A stretch of 64,000 bases of DNA. It comes from Prorocentrum cordatum. Lineage: Eukaryota > Sar > Dinophyceae > Prorocentrales > Prorocentraceae. The translations under genes were made by a program, and so were the position numbers. Of this stretch, positions 20,255 through 30,897 are shown piece by piece; the stretch's first letter is position 1, and each line of letters starts with the position of its first letter. The DNA lies in contig CAUYUJ010003636.1 in NCBI GenBank assembly GCA_963575745.1, positions 449,437-513,436 on the forward strand. Direction: 5' to 3'. The notes beneath the pieces are model-generated. The model searched no databases. It had not been told where the DNA came from and was given only the letters and a program-made list of their open reading frames with translations.

Positions 20255-20660
20255 TCGGCCGCGACACCAGCTGCAGCGGGAGCGGCGGCGCCAGCGGCCG
20301 CAGCGGCCACGGCGGCGGCCGCCGCACCCGCGGCGGCCGCGGCCGCCGCGGCTGGCCCCAGAGCGGCGGCGCGTGCCACAGCGCCGGCGGCCGCGGCGGT
20401 ATCGCCGCGGCGGCCGCCGCCACAGCCGCGGAGGTCGCGGCGGCTGCGCGCGGCGCGGCGGCGGCGCCGCCGGCCACGCAGAGGCCAGGGGCCACGCCGG
20501 GCCGCGGGCAGCAGGCCGGCCGGGCCGGCCGCGGCGGCGGCGCGGCAGGCGGCGGCGTGCTGCTGCCGCCGCCGCCGCGCCGAGCGCGACACCATGGCCG
20601 AGCGAGCGGGGGCGTGGAGGGGGGCGAACCCCTCACACGCCCCCGCGGGCGGGGAGGCCG
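20255..20660. other. Extremely GC-rich CGG/GCC stretch
   Basis: GCGGCGGCC-type sequence that translates to poly-Ala, Arg or Gly. It lies between the PPR repeats and the spliced-leader relicts, and could be a low-complexity N-terminus or a 5' UTR. Confidence 0.6.
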
Positions 20661-20710
20661 AGGACCGAGGGGCAGGCCCCCGGCCACGGCCGGCCAGCCG
20701 CTGAGGCCAG

Positions 20711-20757
20711 TTCGAGCCAGAGCGGCCTTGAGCCAGACTACTTGAGCCAGGCTACGG
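20711..20757 (-). other. Degenerate tandem spliced-leader relicts
   Basis: The minus strand reads CCGTAGCC directly joined to TGGCTCAAG, then TAGTC joined to TGGCTCAAG, then GCTCTGGCTCGAA. The first is the DinoSL lacking four internal bases (ATTT); the next two keep only the 3' half. Tandem partial spliced leaders are known at the 5' ends of dinoflagellate retrogenes whose mRNA was trans-spliced and reinserted more than once. They lie at the 5' side of the PPR pseudogene on the same strand. Confidence 0.6.
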
Positions 20758-20759
20758 AA

Positions 20760-20785
20760 GCTGGTGGGGATACGCGAAGCGTGAA
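20760..20785 (+). repeat. 26-bp exact repeat, shared with 3406-3431
   Basis: Identical to 3406-3431 over 26 bases, with flanks that do not match. It contains the hairpin core ACGCGAAGCGT. Confidence 0.9.
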
Positions 20786-20895
20786 AACTAACTCCTCCCT
20801 GTCGCACCCCGAGAGAAGTCGGAAGGGCGGCCCAGGCAATTCGCCTGAGGCTTCCTTTCCATGTGTGAGCCTGAAGCTCAGCAACAGCTTCACAG

Positions 20896-21225
20896 TTGGA
20901 GGGCGGGCCGCTTTCCAAAACTGCGGCTCTCGCCTTAGCGCCGCACACACTCGTCTTAAACAATTGCAACAGTTTCACGGATTGAGGGCGGGTGGTTTTC
21001 AAAATGCGACTCTCGCCTTAGCGCCGCGCAACTCGTTTTCAGATATCGCAAGACGTGTTGAGGGCGGGTGGTTTTCAACATGTGGTTCTCTCCTTAGCGC
21101 CGCGCACATTCGTTTCAAACGTTTGCAATAGCTTCACGGATTGAGGGCGAGTCATGTTCAACATGTGGCTCTCGCCTTAGCGTCGCGCATATTATTTCAA
21201 ACATTTGCATGGGTTCTACTGATTA
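20896..21225 (+). repeat. Four-copy tandem repeat of 76-86 bp
   Basis: Units start at 20896, 20982, 21058 and 21141 with TTGAGGGCGGGTGGTTTTC (or variants), followed by CTCTCGCCTTAGCGCCGCG and a TTTCAAAC segment. Confidence 0.9.
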
Positions 21226-21512
21226 TGATGGCGGACATACCAGAACTTGCGTTTTGAAACGATCCAGGATTGTCAGGGCGCAACAGTTACGTTGACTCGC
21301 GATGTTGAATTCCCGGAAATGGAGTAAGTCGCTGCAGTCAGGTTGACTCGTGGAGTTGAAGTCCTGAGAATGACGTCTTGGCACGCTTCACGATGTTCAC
21401 ACGGTTGTCCCCCAACGGGGCACTTCCCTGAGTGGAAATGACCCCCTGCAGGGGCCTGTCAAGAGGAAACTTGGAGGGAGGGTGTATACACCATGGTTAA
21501 TGAGTCTTGCGT
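21226..21512. other. Nothing recognised
   Basis: Unique-looking sequence with no ORF of note; GTTGACTCG occurs twice (near 21292 and 21343). Confidence 0.5.
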
Positions 21513-21690
21513 TTACACTCCTCCTCCTCCTCCTCCAACTCCTCCTCCCCCCTCCTCCTCCTCCTCCTCCTCCTCCTCTTCCTCCTCCTCCTCCTCCTCC
21601 TCCTCCTCCTCCTCCTCCTCCTCCTCCTCCTCCTCCTCCTCCTTCTCCTCCTCCTCCTCCTCCTCCTCCTCCGCCTCCTCCTCCCCCCCG
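21513..21690 (+). repeat. CTC triplet array
   Basis: Nearly perfect CTC repeat of about 180 bp. Confidence 0.95.
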
Positions 21691-22443
21691 CGGCCTCCGC
21701 CTCTCGACGGGAGGACAGGAGGCGTGGCCCCCCGGCCAGACCCGAAGCTACGACATCTCGAGCCAGAGGAGGAGAAGAAGGAGGAGGCGGCGGAGGAGGA
21801 GGAGGTCAGCGGCCACGCTGCGCCGAGGCTCCAGCGAGCCAGAGGGGCTTCGTACTCCCCCCCCCGCGCTCTCCTCGCCCCTACTCCTGCCTACACCCTC
21901 CTCCGTTTTCCCTCCAGGTCCACCGCCCTCCATCCACTCATCCTCCCTCAAGGTCCACTCGGCGGCGAGGCCAGCGGGGCAGCTGCAGAGGGGGCGGGCC
22001 TCTCCGAGGCAAATGATGGCTTCTCGGGTGGCCAGAGGGCCTCTGGAAAGCCCCGCCGTCTTCTGAGAAGCCTGCCTCCCTCTCGGTTCCCCCCCTCGGC
22101 ACGCCACGAGAGGGTCGTGAGGGGTGCAAGGGAGGGAAATGACAGAAGGGTGAGGGGGGCGGAGAGGAAGGAACGGGAATGCCAGAGGGAAGGCAGAGAA
22201 CTCAAGATCGGGCGAGTGAAAAGGCGAGGAGGACCAGGAGGGGCAGCAGCAGAAGACGGCTGGCTAGACGGGCTGATTAATGTGGCGGGCCCTTGAACCC
22301 TGAAGAGGCCAGAGCTGACCTCCGTTGGCAAAGTCCGGCTTGTGCCGAAGGCGAGAGGCCGACCACCTCGCTCCTGCGAGGATGATGCCTTGCCTGGAAC
22401 TGGCCGTGAGTCGGCACTCGGCACTGCAGCGCAGCAAGATCAT
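21691..22443. other. No gene recognised
   Basis: GC-rich, with purine tracts. A segment with CAGAGGGGGCGGGCCT and GGCCTCTGG...CTTCTGAGAAG (about 21985-22075) recurs near 57545-57615, so at least part is interspersed repeat. Confidence 0.5.
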
Positions 22444-22637
22444 ACGACAAAGGCATTTTTATCCCATCACCCTGAGGCTTATCATGCACGGATAAATTCA
22501 GATGCCGTCTCACGGCCCCGCAAACAATGCTTGCGCGAGCCCGCAGCCCGCCAGGACCAGACCCCGAAGCGCGGCCACCAACACTCCGCGCTTTGGCCGA
22601 CCGCAGGCCTGGGGTCCGCCATCCTGGCCGCTCAGGA

Positions 22638-22663
22638 GCCCAGGGCTCCCTCGAGCCCTGGGC
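22638..22663. repeat. Perfect 11-bp stem hairpin, copy 1
   Basis: GCCCAGGGCTC, loop CCTC, GAGCCCTGGGC. It lies in the duplicated 3' part of retrocopy A. The same 26 bp recur at 22856-22881 and 25266-25291. Confidence 0.9.
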
Positions 22664-22855
22664 AAAACTTAGCGATGCGCGCCTATCACGGCGCGGAGCC
22701 GCATGCCAAGCAAGGCAAGCGAGGCTGACTGCACCGCAGAGCACGCACGCCAGAGAGAAAGCGTCGTCCGCCGCCTACTGCTGGAGCTGAGCCCTGGCCG
22801 CTCTGGCGGCCCTGCCACGCTCCTGAGCTTCAGCAGCGCTGGCAAGGCCAAAGGA

Positions 22856-22881
22856 GCCCAGGGCTCCCTCGAGCCCTGGGC
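22856..22881. repeat. Perfect 11-bp stem hairpin, copy 2
   Basis: Identical to 22638-22663, at the original position in retrocopy A. Confidence 0.9.
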
Positions 22882-22969
22882 GAAGCAGCCTCCCCGGGGC
22901 AGGCGGGGCGGGTGCCCGTTCCCGCCCCTCTGGGGGCTCCACGCTCGCAAGAAAAAGCGGTGTCCTCCT

Positions 22970-24933
22970 CCTACTGCTGGAGCTGCGCCTCGCGCCTCCG
23001 CTGCCGCTCCTGCCTGGCCCACGCCCTCCACGGGGAGCCAGGCCCGAACATGTCACGGAGCCAGAGGCGCCCAGCTTCTCGCTCGGAGGCTGAGGGAGCT
23101 GGAGGAGCGTCGTCGCCGCCGTCGCCCTGCCAGCCCGGCCTCCGAATGTCACGGTCGACCGTGAGGGCCACGGTTCCCTCGAAGACGTGGCGGCGCAGCG
23201 CCAAGAGCCGCTTGGGCCCACGCGCGGGCTCCTGGCGCGCCACCGTCTCCGAGCCGTGGCGCGTACAGCCGCCGCCGACGCCGCCCTCGCCGTCCTCCAC
23301 ATCGATCCCCCCGCCGCCAGAGCAGGAGCAGGAACCCGAGGGAGGCGAAGTGAGGAGGGCGTCGTCGTCCAGGCTCCTGCCGCCGTTGCGCTGGGGCCCA
23401 GCCGCCTCCACGCCGTCGTCCGCGCGTGCCGAGGTGCGGGGAGAGGTCGAAGCCGCCGTGCGCCACGGCATCCGAGGCCAGAGCACTGTTTCCGTCCTGG
23501 TTGCGGGAGCCGTCCACCTGCATGCTGAGCTCGCCGTCGACGTCGCCAGCAGCCCTCTCGCTGCCACCGCTGAGGACGGCAGCCTCGTTGGCCAGCAAGT
23601 ACGCCGTGACGATCGAGGGGTCCGCGAAAGCAGCAGGAGAGGAGGTGCAGGCAGTGCTGCACGCCGCACCAGGATCAGGGAGGCGATGAGGATGAACAGC
23701 ATCACCTTCAGAAGGCCGAGGGGCAGGGTGCTCGCCGAAGGCGCCGCTGCTCTCAGGCCTGTGCTTGTCGAGCCCCATGGGCGCCGCCGCCACGGGAGCC
23801 TTCCGCGCCTCCTCGCTGTCGAAGTGGGTGCCGTGCGAGGCGCCGCCGACGCCGACTACGTCGCTGTCCTCGACGCTCCACTTCCACCAGCGCGGGCCCG
23901 AGGCCAAGGGCAGCAGGCTCGCCTCGGGAGCCCGCCTCGCGCGCTCGGCCAGCGCGAAGATGACGCCAGGCGGCGCGCTGCGCCCGCGGTAGGCCCGAGC
24001 GACCGTCCAATCGCTCGGGGCCGCCTCGCAGGCGGCACGCGCCTCTGGCTGGCGGCGCGGCGGGGCAAGAGCGCCGCCTCGGAGAGGGGGGCGCCGCTCC
24101 TCCGACCGCTGCCGCACCTGGGAGGCTGCACCAGCAGCGCGAGGTAGAGGAAGAGGAGCCCGTGCGCGACCACCAGCGCCGCGGACGCGACCGTGCCGAG
24201 CTTGCCCTCCGAGGTGAACCCGCCCCGCCTTCGCAGACCTCTGCAGGCGATTGAGGGAGGACTGCCGCGTCACCGAAATGCTAGCGGCCCTCCTTGCTGC
24301 GCAGTGGAGCCCAGCGTTGCGCCGAGAACGGTGCAGCGGACCCACCCCAGCCACCGCACGGCTGCCGCTGCCCCACCGTTCGCCTGCCTGAGCCTGGGTA
24401 GGCTCGTCCGCGACCGTGCCAGCACCGTCGCCTGCACCCTGTGGCACGCCGCTGAGGGGCATGCTCGGGGCGCCGTCGACTCGGTGAGCGCTGGCGGCCG
24501 CTGCTGCCTGCCCGTTCCCCTGCTCTCCTTCGCCCGCTCCCGCAAGCCGCAAGGGCCCAGGAGGCGGCCGAGGGGCCGAAGAGGTGTCGGCCGCCGCACG
24601 CTGCGGCCCTGCCAGCACCTCCAGGAGGACGGGGACCGCCAGCGCCAGCCTCTCGGAGACCTCGCGGTGGAGCGCCTCGCTGGGAAGATGGGCTGAGCCT
24701 TGGGCCGCCAGCGCCAGCGCCTGGGCCGCCGCCGCCTCGTGGGCGACCCGCAAAGCCGCGAGTTCCGCCTCGAGGGCTGCGACTCGCCCCAGCGCCGCCC
24801 ACAGCTTGCCCTGGTCGGCCTCACGCGCCGCGGCCCGTCGGGCACGTCGCGCAGGCCAGAGCGAAGCCGCAGCCCCGCCGTGCAGAGGCGGCTCGGCTGC
24901 CGCACAGGCAGCTCGGCCGCCGCCCGCAGCCAT
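22970..24933 (-). pseudogene. Unknown protein, retrocopy A
   Basis: The Met at 24931 lies about 70 nt after the spliced leader. The frame reads an Ala-rich protein with a likely coiled coil (RVAALEAELAALRVAHEAAA) followed by a hydrophobic ERLALAVPVLLEVLAGP. A central part reads SVEDSDVVGVGGASHGTHF and ADPSIVTAYLLANEAAVLSG. Compared with copy B, copy A has four extra bases near 23425 that shift the frame; beyond this the copy B frame (HVFEGTVALTVDRDIRR, ending about 22970) is the probable true one. No domain is recognised. Copy A keeps the 5' frame better, copy B the 3' frame; together they indicate a parent protein of some 600-700 residues. Confidence 0.6.
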
Positions 24934-24999
24934 CCCCCAAGCAGTCGATCTCTGCGGCCACCCGCGGGGCCCAAAACGAGAGCGCGCAAATGGGACCGG

Positions 25000-25021
25000 C
25001 TTGAGCCAAAATGGCTACGGA
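25000..25021 (-). other. Dinoflagellate spliced leader (DinoSL), genomic copy
   Basis: On the minus strand CCGTAGCCATTTTGG is followed by CTCAAG, preceded by T. This is a perfect match to the known 22-nt DinoSL. No GT donor follows, so it is part of a retrocopy. Confidence 0.95.
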
Positions 25022-25265
25022 ACGACAAAGGCCTTTTTTTTATCCTATCACCCTGGGGCTTATCATGCACAGGCAAATTCAGATGCCGTCTCACGGCCCC
25101 GCAAACAGCGCTTGCGCGAGCCCGCAGCCCGCCAGGACCAGACCCCGAAGCGCGGCACCATCACACCGCGCTGAGGCCGACTTCAGGCCTGGGGTCCACC
25201 GACCTGGCCGCTCTGGCGGCCCTGCCTCGCTCCTGAGCTTCAGCAGCGCTGGCAAAGCCGAAGGA

Positions 25266-25291
25266 GCCCAGGGCTCCCTCGAGCCCTGGGC
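25266..25291. repeat. Perfect 11-bp stem hairpin, copy 3
   Basis: Identical to 22638-22663, in the 3' part of retrocopy B. Confidence 0.9.
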
Positions 25292-25336
25292 GAAACAGCC
25301 TCCCTGGGGCAGGCGGGGCGGGTGCCCGTTCCCGCC

Positions 25337-27293
25337 TCACTGGGGGCTCCACGCTCGCAACGAGAAAGCGGTGTCCGCCGCCCACTGCTGGAGCTGCGCC
25401 TCGCGCCTCCGCTGCCGCTCCTGCCTGGCCCACACCCTCCGCGGGGAGCCAGGCCCGAACGTGTCACGGAGCCAGAGGCGCCCAGCTTCTAGCTCGGAGG
25501 CTGAGGGAGCTGGAGGAGCGTCGTCGCCGCCGTCGCCCTGCCAGCCCAGCCTCCGAATGTCACGGTCGACCGTGAGGGCCACGGTTCCCTCGAAGACGTG
25601 GCGGCGCAGCGCCAAGAGCCGCTTGGGCCCACGCGCGGGCTCCTGGCGCGCCACCGTCTCCGAGCCGTGGAGCGTACAGCCGCCACCGACGCCGCCCTCG
25701 CCGTCCTCCACATCGATCCCCCCGCCGCCAGAGCAGGAGCAGGAACCCGAGGGAGGCGAAGTGAGGAGGGCGTCGTCGCCCAGGCTCCTGCCGCCGTTGC
25801 GCTGGGGCCCAGCCGCCTCCACGCCGTCGGCCGTGCCGAAGTGCGGGGAGAGGTCGAAGCCGCCGTGCGCCACGGCATCCGAGGCCAGAGCACTGTTTCC
25901 GTCCTGGTTGCGGGAGCCGTCCACCTGCATGCTGAGCTCGCCGTCGATGTCGCCAGCGGCCATCTCGCTGCCACCGCTGAGGACGGCAGCCTCGTTGGCC
26001 AGCAAGTACGCCGTGACGATCGAGGGGTCCGCGAAAGCAGCAGGAGAGGAGGTGCAGGCAGTGCTGCACGCCGCACCAGGATCAGGGAGGCGATGAGGAT
26101 GACCAGCACCACCTTCAGAAGGCCGAGGGGCAGGGTGCTCGCCGAAGCCGCCGCTGCTCTCAGGCCTGTGCTTGTCGAGCCCCATGGGCGCCGCCGCCAC
26201 GGGAGCCTTCTGCGCCTCCTTGCTGTCGAAGTGGGTGCCGTGCGAGGCGCCGCCGACGCCGACTACGTCGCTGTCCTCGACGCTCCACTTCCACCAGCGC
26301 GGGCCCGAGGCCAAGGGCAGCGGCCTCGCCTCGGGAGCCCGCCTCGCGCGCTCGGCCAGCGCGAAGATGGCGCCAGGCGGCGCGCTGCGCCCGCGGTAGG
26401 CCCGAGCGACCGTCCAATCGCTCGGGGCCGCCTCGCAGGCGGCACGCGCCTCTGGCTGGCGGCGCGGCGGGGCAGGAACGCCGCCTCGGAGAGGGGGGCG
26501 ACGCTCCTCCGACCGCTGCCGCACATGGGAGGCTGCACCAGCAGAGCGAGGTAGAGGAAGAGCAGCCCGTGCGCGAACACCAGCGCCGCGGACGCGACCG
26601 TGCCGAGCTTGCCCTCCGAGGTGTACCCGCCCCGCCTTCGCAGACCTCTGCAGGCGATTGAGGGAGGACTGCCGCATCACCGAAATGCTAGCGGCCCTCC
26701 TTGCTGCGCAGTGGAGCCCAGCGTTGCGCCGAGAACGGTGCAGCGGACCCACACCAGCCACCGCACGGCTGCCGCTGCCCCACCGCTCGCCTGCCTGAGC
26801 CTGGGTAGGCTCGCCCGCGGCCGTGCCAGCACCGTCGCCTGCACCCTGTAGCACGCCGCTGAGGGGCATGCTCTGGGCGCCGTCGACTCGGTGAGCGCTG
26901 GCGAAGCCGCAAGGGCCCAGGAGGCGGCCGAGGGGCCGAAGAGGTGTCGGCCGCCGCACGCTGCGGGCCTGCCAGCACCTCCAGGAGGACGGGGACCGCC
27001 AGCGCCAGCCTCTCGGAGACCTCGCGGTGGAGCGCCTCGCTGGGAAGATGGGCTGAGCCTTGGGCCGCCAGCGCCAGCGCCTGGGCCGCCGCCGCCTCGT
27101 GGGCGACCCGCAGAGCCGCGAGTTCCGCCTCGAGGACTGCGACGCGCCCCAGCGCCGCCCGCAGCCTGCCCTGGTCGGCCTCACGCGCCGCGGCCCGTCG
27201 GGCACGTCGCGCAGGCCAGAGCGAAGCCGCAGCCCCGCCGTGCTGAGGCTGCTCGGCTGCCGTACAGGCAGCTCGGCCGCCGCCCGCAGCCAT
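25337..27293 (-). pseudogene. Unknown protein, retrocopy B
   Basis: The Met at 27293 starts the same Ala-rich coiled-coil N-terminus as copy A (RVAVLEAELAALRVAHEAAA). A deletion near 26900, relative to copy A, shifts the frame after PPPGPLRL. From there a long open frame runs to the stop at 25337 with SVEDSDVVGVGGASHGTHF, GDIDGELSMQVDGSRNQDG, HVFEGTVALTVDRDIRRLG and ARQERQRRREAQLQQW. No known domain was identified. A hydrophobic stretch (AHGLLFLYLALLVQPP) appears only in an alternative frame, so whether the parent protein had a membrane segment is uncertain. Confidence 0.6.
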
Positions 27294-27359
27294 CCCCCAA
27301 GCAGTCGCTCTCTGCGGCCACCCGCGGGGCCCAAAACGAGAGCGCGCAAATGGGATCGG

Positions 27360-27381
27360 CTTGAGCCAAAATGGCTACGGA
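27360..27381 (-). other. Dinoflagellate spliced leader (DinoSL), genomic copy
   Basis: Second perfect 22-nt DinoSL on the minus strand, followed by CCGATCCC; again no splice donor follows. It heads retrocopy B. Confidence 0.95.
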
Positions 27382-27604
27382 CGACAAAGGCATTGGATAA
27401 GGAACCGTCAGATAAGGAATCTGGGGTCTGGAAGCTGGTGGAACTCCAATCGTGGGGTGGCCATCGATATCACCGACGCCCTCATTAGAGAAGAAATTCT
27501 CCAGGTTATGAAGCCTCCTGGGCGCATTCCTGCACGAACGCCCCCCCTTTCGGAGTGCACGGTAAGTATGCCAGGACCTTGGACGTACACATTCAAGCAT
27601 TCCC

Positions 27605-27845
27605 TTTCACTCTTTCTGCTCCTCCTCCTCCTCCTCCTCCTCCTCCTACTCCTCCTCCTACTCCTCCTCCTCCCTCCTCTGGTCCCTCCTCCCTTCTCTT
27701 CTTTTCACCCTTCTCCTCCTCCTCCTCCTCTTCCTTCTCCTCCTCCTCCTCCTCTTCCTCCTCGTCCACCTCCCCCTCCTCCTTTCCCTCCTTCTGTCCC
27801 TCTCCCTTCCACTCATCCCCCCTCCGCCTCCTACCTGCCCATCTT
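27605..27845 (+). repeat. CTC/CCT-rich tract
   Basis: Imperfect pyrimidine triplet tract. Confidence 0.9.
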
Positions 27846-28292
27846 CCTCTTCCTCAGGAGCATATGACCACCAACCCCCCCCCGTCCCACAGGGTCCATG
27901 GCGAACCCGTCCAAGAACATGCGCTGGTACCCTATTGCCCTGTCGAAGGTACCAACCGAAAACTTGGATGCTCGCTGCCTGCGGTAGGCTGCACGAAGCT
28001 CCGATGGGATGTGTATGTGTAGAAAGTCCACCAGCACGCTTCGAAAGAAACTATTCCGTTGAGCGATAAGTGTAGTGGAGAAGTGCAGCTCGCTTTTCTC
28101 TCCAGGTTGGTCGCTGCAAGTTTGCCGATGCACCGTAGCCCGAGCAGACCGGTCGGATCGACGGGCAGCGTTGAAACACAGACGAAGCAATCCTAGCAAC
28201 ACTGCCTCAGCACGCCAAGCGGTTTCAACGACGCAGGCCCACGGCAGCAATATAATCAGAGATCCAAACGGGTATACACCTGGAAGAGAGAA
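27846..28292 (-). CDS. Candidate exon, unrecognised protein
   Basis: A minus-strand frame of about 150 residues between two simple repeats reads AWRAEAVLLGLLRLCFNAAR, GEKSELHFSTTLIAQRNSFF and FSVGTFDRAIGYQRMFLDGF. The composition is protein-like and unlike the flanking repeats. No domain is recognised and no splice sites can be fixed. Confidence 0.35.
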
Positions 28293-28640
28293 CAATCATC
28301 ATCATCATCATCAGCATCATCATCATCATCATCATCATTACCATCATCATCATCATCCTCATCATCATCCTTATCATCAGCAGCAGCAGCATCACCATTA
28401 CCGCCACCACAACGACCACCACCATAATCATCATCGTCATAATCTGAAACATCACGATCATCATGATCATGATCCTCATGATCACCATCATCATCATCAC
28501 CACCATCATCACCATCATCATCACCATTATCAGCCACGTCCGCATGATCATCAGCATCCGCATCAGCATCATCAGCATCAGCATCATCATCGTCATCATC
28601 GCCATCGTCGTCATCGTCATCATGGTCATCATCATCATCG

Positions 28641-28690
<50 letters not shown>

Positions 28691-28730
28691 TTCACCATCA
28701 TCGTCATCATCACTACCATCATCCTTTATT
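28293..28730 (+). repeat. CAT (ATC) triplet array
   Basis: CATCAT array with CAC, CGT and CAG variants; ORFs in it are repeat artefacts. Confidence 0.95.
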
Positions 28731-29539
28731 CTCTCCCCCTGCAAACAAATCATTCTCTCGAGAATCCGCTGCCCCTCGAGGGGGCTTTTCTGACCCCCAC
28801 GCACGGTTCACAGAACGAAGCAGCGAGCAGAAACCGGCAACTGCACAGGACGCGCAGGGTTGTCCTGCGACCGTGGCCGAAATTCTGTGAGAGAGGCCGC
28901 GCGGGGAGAGGGGGAAGGAGGACGGAAAGGAGGGGGAACAAACGGGGCGACGTGACCGCAGCAAGATGGTTGCAGCACGTTGGACGAAGCTCGGCTGGAG
29001 CTGGGCCGTGAGATCGAAAATTGAAGTCCGCGGGCGCGCAAGGAGGGAGAGGAGCGAGGGAGCCAAGCTCGCGAATGCGAAGACCAACTGGGGCTTCGCC
29101 CAGGGTGCGCGCACATAGGACCCACAGGAGCGGGGAAAGGAAGGGGAGGAAGAGAGAGAAGGGAAACGAGAGCGCGCAGGGTAAGACTAAAGGGACTGTG
29201 GATCCGCACCTGGGGGGTGCAGGGGGACGGGAAGCTCTGAGAGCAAACCGCCCCTGACGCCCCCAGGGCGGAGGACGCCGCCCCCCCTCCAAGACGAGGG
29301 GGCGGTGCGGGTGAAGAAAGAACTAACTAGAACTGGGACGGGCATGCAATGCAAAGCAGCAAACAAGCGGGGGCGGAGGACAGCGCGAAAGACAGAAGAA
29401 GGAGCAGGGGGAGAAGCTAAAGGAAAACGTCAACCAGCACCGAGTTCAGCACCAACGTCAACCAGCACAGCCAGTCAGCCACGCCACGGCCGCCTCAGCA
29501 GCGCGAGGACGGCCGGGAGACTCAATCGTGCCCAGCTCT
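28731..29539. other. No feature recognised
   Basis: Purine-rich DNA with short ORFs on both strands and no motif. Confidence 0.5.
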
Positions 29540-29755
29540 GAGGCTCTGGAGTGCTCTGGATGGGAGGGGTGGGGATTGGTGACGTGTCGTCTTTCTGTTT
29601 CCTGCAGGCTTCCTTGCCCTCATGACCATACGTCGCCTCGGTATCCAGCATTATGGAGTCGGGCACTGCCACAGCAACCTCGAGACCCACGTCTCTGAAG
29701 ACAAGGTGCAGAACTTCATAGCTAAGGAGATCGCCGGTTGAGTGAGTGATTGAGT
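29540..29755 (-). CDS. Short candidate exon, unrecognised
   Basis: Next to the long CAT array the minus strand reads GDLLSYEVLHLVFRDVGLEV, AVAVPDSIMLDTEATYGHEG and ACRKQKDDTSPIPTPPIQ. It looks coding, but it is short, and its start is lost in the repeat. Confidence 0.3.
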
Positions 29756-29847
29756 GAGTAGGATCACTACCATCATCCTCATCGTCATCGTCATTGTCAT
29801 CATCACCACCATCATCATCAAGATCATCATTACCAGCATCGTCATCG

Positions 29848-29895
<48 letters not shown>

Positions 29896-30045
29896 GCCAT
29901 CATCATCAACATCCACATCATCAGCATCGGCAGCATCATCATCAGCATCATAAGCATCATCATCGTAATCGTCCTCATCATGGTAATCATCACCATCACC
30001 ATGATCAGCATCAGCATCATCATTATCGTCGTCGTCATCATCGTC

Positions 30046-30077
<32 letters not shown>

Positions 30078-30188
30078 CAGCATCCGCATCAGCATCGCCA
30101 GCAACATCATCATCATCATCATCACCAGCATCAGCAGCATAATAATAATCATCATTGTCATTATCATCATCACCAGCAGCATCACCAC

Positions 30189-30249
<61 letters not shown>

Positions 30250-30653
30250 TTCAGCATCATCGTCATCATCACTATCATCATCCTCATCGTCATTGTCATC
30301 ATCGTCACAATCACCACCATCATCAACATCATCGTCATCAGCATCGTCATCATCATCGCCATCATCATCAACATCCACATCATCAGCAGCATCATCATCG
30401 GCATCATCAGCATCATCATCATCGTGTTCGTCCTCATCATGGTAATCAGCACCATCATCATCAACATCAGCATCATCATCCTCAGTATCATCGTCGTCAT
30501 CATTATCGTCATCATCATCGCCACTATCATCAACGTTATCATCAGCAGCAGCAACAGCATCGCCAGCATCATCATCATCATCATCAGCAGCATCAGCATC
30601 AGCATCAGCATCATCATCAGTACCATCAGCATCCGCATCAGCATCGCCAGCAA

Positions 30654-30690
<37 letters not shown>

Positions 30691-30897
30691 GTCAGCATCA
30701 TCAGCAACATCATCATCAGCAGCATCATCATCAGCATCATGGTAATCAGCATCATCATCAACATCAGCATCATCATCCTCATCACCATCACCATCACCAT
30801 CACCATCATCATCATCATCATCATCATCACCATCGTCATTATCATCATCATCATCGTCATCATCAGCATCACCATCATCATCAGCAGCAACAGGGTT
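29756..30897 (+). repeat. CAT (ATC) triplet array, 1.1 kb
   Basis: Long CATCAT array with CAG, CGT and CAC variants and internal higher-order copies: a block with ATCAGCATCCGCATCAGC recurs near 30080 and 30630. Confidence 0.95.

Larger units (their letters stand above)
22444..25021 (-). mobile_element. DinoSL-tagged retrocopy A of an unknown gene
   Basis: Read on the minus strand the unit starts with a perfect 22-nt DinoSL (25021-25000), runs through the gene, and ends with an A5 tract followed by GCCTTTGTCGT (22454-22444). The same 11 bases precede the leader (25032-25022). The leader is followed by CCGGTCCC and not by a GT donor, so it is not an SL RNA gene but a reinserted, trans-spliced cDNA. 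The unit is about 220 bp longer than copy B because of an internal duplication near 22610-22880. Confidence 0.85.
25022..27381 (-). mobile_element. DinoSL-tagged retrocopy B of the same gene
   Basis: Same structure as copy A: DinoSL at 27381-27360, gene body, an A8 tract (near 25034-25041), then GCCTTTGTCGT (25032-25022). The same 11 bases precede the leader at 27392-27382. Copy B is about 95 percent identical to copy A by eye. Three copies of the 11-bp sequence bounding two units fit either a target-site duplication followed by tandem duplication, or two insertions at one site. Confidence 0.85.

Noticed and set aside
25000-27381. The perfect DinoSL copies as SL RNA genes
   Set aside because: An SL RNA gene needs a GT donor right after CTCAAG; here CCGGT and CCGAT follow, and each leader heads a gene body.
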